Of a DNA stretch of 64,000 bases, positions 1-9,748 are shown in pieces (the first letter of the stretch is position 1; each line of letters opens with the position of its first letter). The notes beneath the pieces are model-generated. The model saw only the letters and a program-made list of their open reading frames with translations. It had not been told where the DNA came from and did not search any database. The translations under genes and the position numbers were made by a program. Origin of the DNA: Phytophthora hibernalis (lineage: Eukaryota > Oomycota > Peronosporomycetes > Peronosporales > Peronosporaceae); NCBI GenBank assembly GCA_012656075.1, contig JAAKBF010000035.1, positions 558,001 through 622,000 on the forward strand, given 5' to 3'.

Positions 1-240
1 TCAAAAGATATCTTTGGTAGTTATATAGCCATGGGTTGCCTACCGACTAAAGAGCTCAAAACCAATTTGACTACCGATGCACCGAATCAGATTGTGGGAT
101 CGACCATGCTCCAAGCTGATAAAATTATTGTTCTTGGTGATAGTGTTTTCCTCCCCACCCAAACCCCCGAAGGAGAGTCTGCCATAATTGAGGTTTCTAT
201 CAGCGACAAAAAATTCGGTCTATCGAGGGTACGCAAATAG
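1..240 (+). CDS. C-terminal end of an unrecognised element protein (partial)
   Basis: An open frame on the plus strand is continuous from base 1 to a TAG at 238-240, without needing an internal start, so it is probably the 3' end of a gene that begins left of the window. The roughly 79 visible residues look like mixed beta-rich sequence and match no domain I know. It converges on the minus-strand genes to its right. In Polintons the structural genes are often on the other strand from the polymerase, so a capsid protein is possible, but that is inference from position only. Confidence 0.4.
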   Translation, partial: SKDIFGSYIAMGCLPTKELKTNLTTDAPNQIVGSTMLQADKIIVLGDSVFLPTQTPEGESAIIEVSISDKKFGLSRVRK

Positions 241-278
241 GCTTGTACGAAGCGGTATTGCTTAGATAGCGAACGTCT

Positions 279-521
279 TCACAGTCTTTTTTTCTTGGGA
301 TGGTAAGCCCACATGCGACCACCCTCTGTCTGAGTCGATGCATCAACCTTCCTGATAGACTTATCTAGGTCAGTAGCCCAAACAGCTGCCTGAGTCTTTT
401 GGGGACGATCGTGAATGATGAGATTCTTCATAATGGATTTGAGCTCAGCAACGTTAAGATCAGCGTTATCGCCATAGCTACCAACTGAGCTGGAAATAAT
501 GCGTGGGTTGAAGAAGAACAT
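279..521 (-). CDS. Small hypothetical protein of the Maverick-like element
   Basis: An 80-residue frame starts at ATG 521 and ends in a lysine-rich tail. No family is recognised. It shares the strand, AT-rich composition and tight packing of the neighbouring element genes, which is the main support for it being real. It could equally be the last fragment of a longer broken gene. Confidence 0.35.
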   Translation of the reverse strand: MFFFNPRIISSSVGSYGDNADLNVAELKSIMKNLIIHDRPQKTQAAVWATDLDKSIRKVDASTQTEGGRMWAYHPKKKRL

Positions 522-580
522 TGTTATAGTATAATGTATAAAATCGCTGCGTACATGAATAAAATAGGAACGAGCATTGT

Positions 581-1658
581 TTATAATAGACGCGTGATAA
601 TTTCCTTAAACTCTTTATCGTCAATCATTCGATTGCTATACATATCTACTGTGAGAGACTTGAGCTGCTTGATGATGCTTGGGTTGTCATTGCCTAACTC
701 CATCTCTCCTTTCAGCTTATCATACTCAGCACGAAGAGTCTCAAGTGGGTCTGTTAGCTTATCATGAAAATTGTACTGAAGATGAGTGATGGCAAGGATC
801 TCTTTGAAGAGTTTCTTATCATCGATTGATAGCTTATCGTAAGCTGCTTGATCGATATGGTTCTTATACACAAGGCTTCTGATCATGGTTTGGAGACTAT
901 CACTAATTTGACACTTAGGACCACATTTGCGTCGGTTTGGTTGAACGATTACAAGGGTCTTAGCATCCAAGTCAGGGATACGAATATACTTGCTACCAAG
1001 CTGCTTGTAGGTATATGCTGACGGTGTAGCTAATCCTTGAATCTCATTCAGGTTGTAGGTTCTTCCGCGGCGAACTGCACCTTCCAATGGAGCAACGCCT
1101 GCCCCTCTAAGATCACGCCCCTTCAAGCCACTCCCATTAACTCCTTTTACCCTTCGTTGATCTTGTCGGTCATTAAAGTCTTCTACATCTGTTTTCCAGG
1201 TAAAGCTTGAGTGTATTGCTTCGACTTCGCTGAATAGACTGCCTTTGTTGCTTTCATTGCTGATGTCGCTGCCTTCAACGCTGATCTTGCTGATTTTGAG
1301 TTTGACCCCTTCACTACCTTTTTAGCTTCTTCATATCGCTTCTGAGCTTCACCATAAGCTTGAAAGGCTGCCTCCGAGTCATCATGAAGCTTTTGCAAAT
1401 TATCGTCGTGATCATACTGCTCATTACTTTGACGCTTGATATCATGGGCCGATTTAAGGATTGCCTCATTTACTATTTTAAGGTTATCATCAAGATTTTA
1501 CGTCGTTGCTTATTTAGTTTCTTCTCTTTAACCAATTCAGCTGCTTCTTCATCACTTGATGGAAATGGATATTCAACATCCTTGAGATATTTATCCAAAT
1601 CCTCAAAACCGTTGAGTAATGATGTGAATGTATTCATCCAACTGATAGTTCTCATCAA
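581..1658 (-). pseudogene. Hypothetical coiled-coil element protein, frame-broken
   Basis: Three consecutive minus-strand frames (1658-1473, 1398-1183, about 1180-581) read as one protein of about 350 residues if two frame changes are allowed. The first part is acidic. The middle is an alanine- and lysine-rich helix likely to form a coiled coil. The last 180 residues are a mixed globular segment with a CGPKC motif and a strongly helical C-terminus. The frame between about 1180 and 1126 stays open upstream of the first ATG of the last fragment, which supports joining them. No known domain is recognised. It is probably a structural or accessory protein of the Maverick-like element. Confidence 0.45.
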
Positions 1659-1669
1659 ATCCTTCCAAG

Positions 1670-3140
1670 CTACACCGGATACTTGTTTATACTGTTTGAA
1701 CTTTTGAGCTTTTTATTGTTATCTTCAGTCAATATGTTTAAAGGTTTGGAATCAGTTGGCTGACCAAAATAGTATGTTGGATGAGGTTTAACCCCTTTTT
1801 CTGTATAAATAATGGGTATTAGTCTGAAAGGGATTTTAATACCCTTCGAATGAAGTTCTGTGTAATAGTCAGTTAAAATATTTTTAGCATCATTGTCCGC
1901 GTTGCTCAGCTTTGGGTTCATATCTTCATCGATACCACTCATTGTGCCATATTTAGCTTCTCCGTCGCCTGGTGTGAAATCCTTTACGTCAATTTCCTCG
2001 TCATTCTTCCCGATTACCTCTAACTGAAGTCCTCTGTCTCTGATCATATTGATACATGAACGTAGCGTAAGTTGCCAATTGACCTCCTTCGTGATCGCTT
2101 GTTTTGCTCGATTGCTACTCTTACCAAAGACGCTGATTGAATTACCATCGACCCATACATAGCCATTTTCATCAACAGGTGATGATTTGGCTGTCCCATT
2201 AAGGATCGGAACAATCTTCTTTCTTAAACCATTGGATTCAAGCAATCCCTTATTTTGACTAATGGTCCAAAACAATTTGAGTTTGCTATCAGACTGATCA
2301 CTCGCTGTTGAAGTTGAGTTATCTAAGAGAAAACTGTCCTCAAGTCTATGTTTGGTGCGATCAGCAATATCTCCTTCTGAAGCATTGACTCTTTTCCTCT
2401 TTGATCCAATATATTGCCACATCTGTTCGGGAGTATTTTTATCATCCTTCCCCATTTCGTCGCGTTCCCTCTTTTCATTGATGTAATTGAGAAATCGAAC
2501 GTCATTAGTTAGAACCACACGAATATGGTCATATGTCTCTGACAAATCGATGCTTGGAACTAAAACAAGCTTCTTCAATCTAATACTGTATGTCTTAGCG
2601 CCATTTCCAATATAATACTTCGTTAGCTGACGTCCGTTAGACGCAAGAGGATGGATACCCAATTCTGCAAGAATAGGATAAACCTCATATATATCAGCAA
2701 CCGCTTGTTTTGATCGCTTCTGTTCTTCGATTTCATCGCTGTTTTCATCACTAAATAAGTTCTCATCCGCTGGTTTTCATCCTCACCAACCTTGACATCA
2801 ACTAATGAAGGCCTTGCTTGTGTTCCAGCATGGTTAGTATCAGGCTTAGCAGTAGCTTCGGCATCTACCATAGTTGGAGTTGATACCTCAGGGTTTGTCT
2901 GGGAGTATTCATCAATCAGCGTTTTTTTAAGGACTCAGATGACTCGGATGTTGAGTCTGTCTGAGTTGTTGCAGTTGTTTTACTGGGGCTGTAGTAATCC
3001 CATTCGCGATATCAGTAGCCCACGATGCGCCTTGATACATCTCACGCTTCGTTTTAGCTTGACGAACGCGACGATGAGCTCTTTCAAGAAGCTCCTGCCG
3101 TTTTTGCTCTCTGAGCGAGGGATGTGAAATTTGGAAACAT
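1670..3140 (-). pseudogene. Large hypothetical protein of the Maverick-like element, frame-broken
   Basis: The main open frame (2662-1670, 330 residues) extends upstream without an ATG into an acidic stretch. It then changes frame near 2775 to a segment starting at 2871, and again further upstream. A helical, glutamine- and arginine-rich segment near 3000-3125 is probably the N-terminal part. The body has low-complexity Ser/Asp stretches and a C-terminal region rich in Ile, Pro and Tyr. I recognise no enzyme motif. Strand, spacing and composition tie it to the element. The junctions are uncertain and could separate two proteins. Confidence 0.45.
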
Positions 3141-3180
3141 AGTATCTATATGTTGTGAGCCATAAAAATGAGCACTCAAA

Positions 3181-3471
3181 TTACCAATAGCTTGGCATAA
3201 CCGAATCATGACGGAAAGGTAGATACGAATGACAGATACTGTTTCGTTCGTTTAATAGATTTAAATAACGATCTTTGATACAATGGAAAGGAACGCCAAA
3301 TATTGCTTCCAACTCATGTCGATACTTTCGATTGACTACTGTCTTACGAAAATTAGCGGCTGCATCAAGATTCAGCAACTCATTCTGGATTCGACTTACT
3401 TCTTGGATGATCCACAGCTTGCGTCTAAGCTTCACAAGCTCACGTTCTTTATCTAAACAACTTGGGCACAT
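3181..3471 (-). CDS. Small hypothetical protein with N-terminal CxxC and helix
   Basis: A 96-residue frame with ATG at 3471. It opens with a Met-Cys-Pro-Ser-Cys motif, followed by a charged helix with leucines at roughly heptad spacing, so a short coiled coil is likely. The function is unknown. It lies between the large unknown protein and the GIY-YIG gene, in the same direction, and is intact. Confidence 0.45.
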   Translation of the reverse strand: MCPSCLDKERELVKLRRKLWIIQEVSRIQNELLNLDAAANFRKTVVNRKYRHELEAIFGVPFHCIKDRYLNLLNERNSICHSYLPFRHDSVMPSYW

Positions 3472-3697
3472 TGGTATCTATATATCAAGTCAGATAATTT
3501 CAAAAATCTATTAAAAATAGATTGATAATATACTTGAGTCAAAAGCTTACAGAGGATGTCTCTTTCAATTAAATTTTAAAGCTAATCACGTCTCATTTTT
3601 TAGCGCCGTCAAGTCTGAGCTTCAGCTCTTTGACTTCCAGTACTCGTTTTCAAGAGTTGATCTCTTGTTCTTGTTTACTAAAAATAATGTGTGGCCT
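3472..3697. other. AT-rich intergenic gap
   Basis: No coding frame. A short AT-rich spacer separates the GIY-YIG gene from the next element gene. No promoter or terminator is recognised. Confidence 0.4.
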
Positions 3698-4198
3698 TCA
3701 GTTCGATAGCCACGTCTGGTGTCGACTGGATTTAATATGAGTTGATTTATGTTTTCTGGCGTACTTACCGCCACAATCGCAGTTAAACTTTTCTAATGCC
3801 TTAGCAACATTATGCGGAAGCTTATTTTTAATCCTGCTCTTTTCTCGAAGTAGTTCGATATGGGTTGCTTTATAGTTTTTAAAGTAAAGGACCTTAAACA
3901 TGATTGCGTTATTCTTATTGACACAGCTATGTCTAAGCTTATTAATCCATAGCTGTTCATAAGCTCGTAAATGTGTTTTATCTGCAACTTCATATTCCTT
4001 GATTAAAATGATCTTAAATTGTTCAATACCATGTCTATCAAAGTGTTCGAAAATGGAGACATTGGACATTCTACCTTTCTTCCATTTTTGGAAGTCAGCC
4101 TTATGACCGGACCATCGGTTGCTCACGGTATTAAGTGTCGAGCCTACATAACAGATTGAACTCTGTCTGTGGATAATCTTGTAGATTCTCCCAATCAT
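3698..4198 (-). CDS. GIY-YIG endonuclease with C-terminal zinc knuckle
   Basis: This 166-residue intact protein is a small nuclease of the GIY-YIG superfamily, which cuts DNA using a conserved Tyr, Arg and Glu. The N-terminus shows the paired short motifs (IYKI near residue 5, YVGST near 17), then R...GH near 28-32. A basic central segment precedes AYEQLWI near residue 80, which supplies the catalytic Glu. The C-terminus carries a CDCGGKY motif followed by spaced histidines, consistent with a C2H2-like zinc knuckle for DNA binding. It starts 2 bp after the integrase stop codon, so the two are probably co-expressed. Similar nucleases occur in large DNA viruses and related elements. A role in element mobility or in eliminating competing copies is inference. 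Confidence 0.8.
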   Translation of the reverse strand: MIGRIYKIIHRQSSICYVGSTLNTVSNRWSGHKADFQKWKKGRMSNVSIFEHFDRHGIEQFKIILIKEYEVADKTHLRAYEQLWINKLRHSCVNKNNAIMFKVLYFKNYKATHIELLREKSRIKNKLPHNVAKALEKFNCDCGGKYARKHKSTHIKSSRHQTWLSN

Positions 4199-4200
4199 TT

Positions 4201-5327
4201 TTACGATGATAGCCTTCTATATATATATATCCCAATTCTTGCTTCAGAAAGGAATTTCTTTAGCCCAAAATATTCCTTCTCTAACTCAGACGGTCTGTTT
4301 TTATTAATTAAACGGAAATTTGAGAATGGCTCCCAGGAGTCAGGCTCATTACCAAGCCATTTTAGCAGATATATGTACTTCCCAGACCGTGTCTTCTTAT
4401 GATCCAAGATCTTTTCCGCCTCAAGAATATCGCCTCGATTAATAGTAGCATATGTAGTCTCTGTTTTAACCAGTTTAAGATCGTTTGGGGCCTTGTAGAG
4501 GGTATGACCATTCTTTGAACGGATTTGGACTCGGTAGCCATCAATTCCAACTATCGTATAGACTGCATTGCTCCACCGAGCCGATTCTTTACCAAATGCC
4601 TGCTTCTTGAGACGGTACAATACGCTTGATCCGACCTCAAACTCCTTCTCAATTCTATCGGCTTCTACCTGATTATGACTCAGATCCGCATCCATTACTT
4701 TACCTTTGGCATCACTCGGGGTCATACCAATCGAACGATGAAACGTGCTATTGTAGTTTTCAATAACGTCAGTGATAAGCTTTTGCGAAATCCTCTTGGG
4801 GACATTTTAGTTAGTCTCTGCTTTAGCGTTCTGTTAAATCGATCAATTTTCCCCATAGTACCATGATCACCGGGCTCGTTGTTGTAGTGCTCAATTTTCT
4901 TGGTTTTGAAGAGTTCTTGAGCCTGCGAGTTCATGAACTCGCTACCATTATCGCTTGTAATGATATCCACTTAATGGAGTCGAACAAACGCTTTAAGCGC
5001 TGCTAACACAGTTGCTGCTGTCTTGTTTGATAGGACCTTTGCAAAGCCCAACCTCGAGTTGATATTGATAGCAGTCAAAATTGGTCGCTTCTCCCAAAAC
5101 GCAAGATCAATTTGCCAAGAGTTGGGGTTATGCGAAGCTATTTTGAAGCGATTGAATCTCTTCTTTTGCTCTTGATATCGTTGAATATCAGTCTGACTCG
5201 CATACCAATCCTTTACAATTTTGAAAGTTATCTTAGGATTTAACTCCTTTGCCTTCTGATACAGAGCTTGAGCTCCGATAAAACCGGGTTTTGGATCATA
5301 GTAGAGTTTCTTTAATAGCGCGTCCAT
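4201..5327 (-). pseudogene. Retroviral-type integrase with chromodomain (Maverick integrase), broken
   Basis: This enzyme would insert the element into host DNA. Three pieces align end to end. 5327-4971 holds the N-terminal region and the first catalytic Asp (WQIDLAF, near residue 74). 4970-4722 holds the second Asp in SDNGSEF and, after 35 residues, GKIDRFNRT, where families of this type normally have Glu. 4725-4201 holds a basic SH3-like segment and a chromodomain (residues about 100-140: ILEAEKILDHK, YLLKWLG, SWEP). The first two pieces are in the same frame, split only by a TAA at 4971-4973. The third needs a frame change near 4725. The chromodomain probably steers insertion to modified histones. 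The stop and the Asp in place of Glu make activity unlikely. Confidence 0.85.
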
Positions 5328-5367
5328 GATCTATATTTACATTAAAAAATCCCCAGTGGTTAGCTGC

Positions 5368-8300
5368 TTAAATATCAAGTGGTTCAGTCGTGATACCATC
5401 ATCAAGTACTCGACGTTTGTCATAGTAGTAGTTGAGCGCTGTTTTGTTTTGAGTATAGGTGATGATAGACTTGGTTTCTTTCGATAGTCTGAACCCCTTG
5501 TTTGTACCTTGTAGCGTGATGCGATCCCGTACAACAGTCTCAAACCCATCGGGATTAAGAACACCATTGTTCCGACCACCTCCCTGCTGAATACCCTTCG
5601 CTGAAACTTTTACCTTGTAAGACTCGTCAGGTAGATAGCAAATATAGTTCTTACTCGATAGTGAGACCATAGCATCACCTGACCATTCATCTTTGAACAA
5701 ACCAGGAGTACGGCGATCAAACTTAGCTACCTCAGTGTTGTAGTCGCGTGGGAACCAATCGTATTTATGCTCCTTGAAGTGGGTACGTAGCTCAGGCTTG
5801 ATACAGTCTTGAAACGGATTCTCACAGCTGAAAGCAATATAAGCTGAATCAGTATCCATCTCCTGATACTGGAAGTCAGAGCGGTTGAAGTAGAAATCTA
5901 TGCCGTCGTAGTAGAACTGAAGCATACGTAGCTTAGCAAGCTGATAAAAGCAATCGATAAATGGATTGGGTTCTTGTTATTAAGACGGCGTTTCTTCATG
6001 GTGATTTCACACGCATCATTAAGCTCTTCCAACCCATGGAACGTAAAGTGTTCGATCTTGTTCTTTATAGTTTTGTCGTTCGACTCATACTTGACCTCTT
6101 TGTGCTTGCTCATGTCCATTCCAGATCGACCGAAAGCACTGTTGCCTACAAGTTTCATCATCTCAGCAATCATCGCCTTCGACTTATCAACATCACCCTC
6201 TCGCCGGGCGTTTGATACAGCCTCCATAAATGGAGCAAAAGCCTTGTGAGAGCTGGCCTGATAAAGCAGTAAGTCTTGGTGATCTCCATACCATGAGAAA
6301 GGTACCACTTGAGCAAAGGAGTGTAGATGAGGATCTTTTCACCAAAGTAGCTACCAATCAACTTGCGAGCTGGCTTTGCTCGGCTTTGCTTGCGCGCCTC
6401 ATTGTGATCGAACATGTGCTTACCAATGACACTCTCGTCGGTACAATCTATTAGTACATTCTTGAAAATTGGGGTCATTTCACGAAAGTAGTCTTTTAGA
6501 TGGTCTGGAGTATGAATATCGCACTCAAGAAAGCCAAATATTTTATCGGCGTTGATGTCGTCGATGATACCTTCATACGCTTCAACGGTAGTCAATCGAC
6601 CACATGGCATCTCATTACCAAGTACAGAGCGTTAGCATCGTACCCGATAATTTTCTTACAGACCTTACCACCGCGAATCTTGGTTTCATTACGCTTAGCG
6701 TAGCGATTAAAGATAATGGATGGACCTCCGGCGATGTTGGCCTTCATCTTAGCGTAGATATCCTTTTCCTCTCGATCAATAGAATATACCAGTTTGTCCT
6801 GAGTTGAACTCAAGCAAATTCTTGTATCGAAATCCCCGAGGGACATATCTTTACGAGCGGAGTTGCACTTCACACAGCTGATCAAGATGTTGCCGTCGAT
6901 GTGGCCAAGCTTATTGTTGATACGATCAGCTGAAGCGGTATCAGCAGTTAGCTGGCAGTAGCATAGACCACACAGATACTTTTGCTTTTGCAGCAATGTA
7001 TTCAAGTGCTCGAGTGTCATACCAAATTTTCGCTTTGCCTTAGCATCCTGACTCTTGTATCCACTCGTTCGCTTAGATGGGAATTGGAATGCGTTAGCTG
7101 GCTTCTTATCCGGATATTGGAGATTGTTGAAGCAGATCTGATACATCACCTTCTCCGAAAGACCAGGTAGCGACACTCCATCCGCAAACATATCCAGATC
7201 GAAACGCTTAAAGAGCTCTCGTTGAGCCTTGATAGCCGTGATGAATGGGACTACGTCGAGATTGTTGTACCAGATCAGTAGGTCCTTGATTGATTTCATC
7301 TCGTAGTACTCCCACACGAACTTCACTCGTTCGTAGTCATCATCGGTGATACTTGTTCCACGGAGCTTGCTGTCAAAAGCTGATTTAGGCGGGATAGTAG
7401 TGTGGTTTAGCACATTGAACGCGGTGATGTACTCGTATGGGAAAAGACCCTTACCAAGACCACAGACACATCTAATTTTGTCATCACATTTGCAGCCACC
7501 AAGATATGTTGTAAGATACTTATCGTAGCTGGTACCAGCTGGTACATAGTTGCTAATATCGAGCATTTTTATGTTCGATGTAGCAATGCACATGTAGCTG
7601 GGATTCTTGATGACAGATTTGATGTTGTCGGTACCGATAACGGCAAATAAATCCTTCTTAATCAAGTTAATATCGTATCGACCAGAATTGAAACCAAATA
7701 CTGGTACCTGATCAAGCTGCTGTTTTAGTTTCCCGTAATCAGATCTTTGCTTACCAAAGCCAATACCACTATGGAAGTCAAAGAAGCTGGCATACTTTCC
7801 TTGTTTGATCCAACCCTCGACATCAGACATCTTGTAGGTCTTACCAAGATTGACTCCTGGAATTTCCATACCTGTCAGACCGTGAGCGTTGATGATTTTC
7901 TGTAGAAGCGACTTGTACTTATTGACATTGTACTGCTGGATCTTAACAGATACATCACCGATGTATTTGAACATATCCGTAAGTAGCATCTTCGGATCAT
8001 CATTTACAAAGCAACGCACCTCCTCGGTTAGGCTATCAGCTACTGATACAGACACCGGAATGTGTTCGTTCGTGAAGACAGTGTTGAGTCGCAGTAGGCT
8101 TAAGGATGGCCTCAAAGTCATAAACGATGAAGTGATCAATGTACTGGTCAGCATTCTTGATTGAATACTTCGTAAGTAGTGATCGTATTGCGTTCTGAGC
8201 TGGTTTGTAGATAGTTGGCTCAGCTGGGAAGCTTTCGATATTTACGAGCTCGCACTGATTCTTTTTATGGTTTTTAACCCTTTCAGCGCTGACGAAAACC

Positions 8301-9330
8301 ATTTCACACTTAGGACATTGATACTTAGCCTGAAGCATATCGATGTTCTTGATGTAAAGAGCATGATTCTCGAACGATAAAATATCCATAGTTTCATACC
8401 CCTTGTCAGATCTACGAATGCATTCTACATTTCCAGAAACTACATCCATCTTATATACGTTAATACCAAGTTGAAAGCAGTCTTCAACCTCATCGAGTTG
8501 TAGTAGGTCAATGGGCTTGAAACTCCTAAACAGGCTCAACGAATATTTAACCCCCTTGAAAGCACAGTAGCGCTTGAATGCCTCCTTCACCTGAGCCTGA
8601 ATTCTTCGAGGATCCTTCTTAGGGCTCTGGAATGTATGCCAGGCGATACAGTGGAAGACGCACTTGTTGTTGGTCTTGGGAAGTTGATCACATGCTTGTT
8701 TTCGCGAATAATCTTAAGGATGACAGCTTCGCTATCCCCGAGAGCATGGTCGCGATGGTAGATGAAAATCTTTAATGCAGTGATCGCCTTTAGCTTATAC
8801 CCAGAGCTGGGATAGTTCAGTTTGTCAGCCAACTCCATAGAACGGATTTCCGAAATCACCTTCTTTTGAATATCAGCCTTGCTATTGATAGCAATAGGAC
8901 TATTGAATACATGAGTATTAGCGAGATTTGGGTAGAAGTAGCGAGTGTCGTCAGGATCGGTCTTGCTTACAAGTTCGTACCCGAGAGCAATATTTATCTT
9001 AAACGCACTCGTTTGAGTCGAAAGGATGTTCTCGAGCTTGTTGTAGAAATCAGAAGGCTCAACACCCTCATATAGGTGTGATTCGATGTGATTACCATTG
9101 TAAAAACGGTACTTAGGATCAGCCTTGTAGTCAGGCGACAAGTGTTTCTCAAGGGTTTCAGTCGAAACATTGTACTGCTTAGCTACTAATCTCTTGTTGA
9201 TTAGACGCGAAACGTTGCTAACATAAACCATATTGCCCGTTCTACCCCGCACCTTAACACGGTAGCTACTACCCCATTTGATAGGTTGGATATTTAATCT
9301 CTTTAATCCTTCGAGTTCGTATGCAAACAT
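5368..9330 (-). pseudogene. Protein-primed family B DNA polymerase with embedded HNH nuclease, broken
   Basis: This is the replicase of the element, about 1,300 residues if joined, now spread over six overlapping minus-strand frames (9330-8587, 8590-8036, 8154-6592, 6610-6170, 6308-5898, 5925-5368). In order: an N-terminal unknown region; a C2H2 finger (CPKC...NHKKNQC); exonuclease motif I (YDFEAIL) and II (NSGRYD); an HNH nuclease (CGLC...ADRINN...CVKCN, about 6850-6990); polymerase motif A (GYDANALYL), motif B (KLVGNSAFG) and motif C (DTDSAYIA). All the catalytic motifs I can see are present and no internal stop falls inside a motif. The breaks are single frame changes, one exactly after motif A. 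The integrase gene starts 40 bp downstream. Type B polymerases of this class replicate linear DNA from a terminal protein. Confidence 0.88.
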
Positions 9331-9748
9331 GTTGCCTATATATGCTTGGCTATATTATTCTCCGTAGATATGACTTTATAATTATTTGACCTTGTATTAG
9401 GATCGACTTTATATCTTAGTCATTTACAAAATATTCTGAAATTAATTAATTCATACCTTTTTGGAGGTTTTAAACCATTGTCATTAACTATATTGGGATT
9501 GACTTTTTATTTGAGAATTTTTTTTTAATTAATTAAGTTCGGTTTCATTATTTCAAATTCGCTAAGTTCGGTTTTGGGCTTGCACGGATCTGCTCTCTAT
9601 TCTTATCGTCGTAGCTCTTTTGATACGACAGTCGAGTTTCACCTTTGTTATTCCGATGACGAATAGATCACGAAGTAATATCTTGGTAATATCTTGGTAG
9701 GCCATGAAAGAGAAGCTGATGTCATTGAAGCGTTGAAGCACTTATTCA
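9331..9748. other. AT-rich right end of element and junction to host DNA
   Basis: No gene. The stretch 9340-9545 is very AT-rich, with T and A runs and two copies of an AATTAATTAA-type motif. It should contain the polymerase promoter and the element end. From about 9590 the composition becomes host-like. Two close copies of AAGTTCGGTTT (about 9536 and 9574) are the only short direct repeat seen. Confidence 0.4.

Larger units (their letters stand above)
1..9545. mobile_element. Maverick/Polinton-like self-synthesizing transposon, right part
   Basis: A block of densely packed minus-strand genes, more AT-rich than the flanking DNA, contains the pairing that defines Maverick/Polinton elements: a protein-primed type B DNA polymerase and a retroviral-type integrase with chromodomain. 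GIY-YIG and HNH nucleases are also present. No capsid, packaging ATPase or protease gene was recognised; these may lie to the left, since the element runs off the window edge. The right boundary is placed near 9545, where AT-rich sequence gives way to host-like composition just before the CRN gene. No terminal inverted repeat can be identified because the other end is missing. Most genes have frame breaks, so this copy is probably inactive unless the breaks are assembly errors. Confidence 0.75.
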
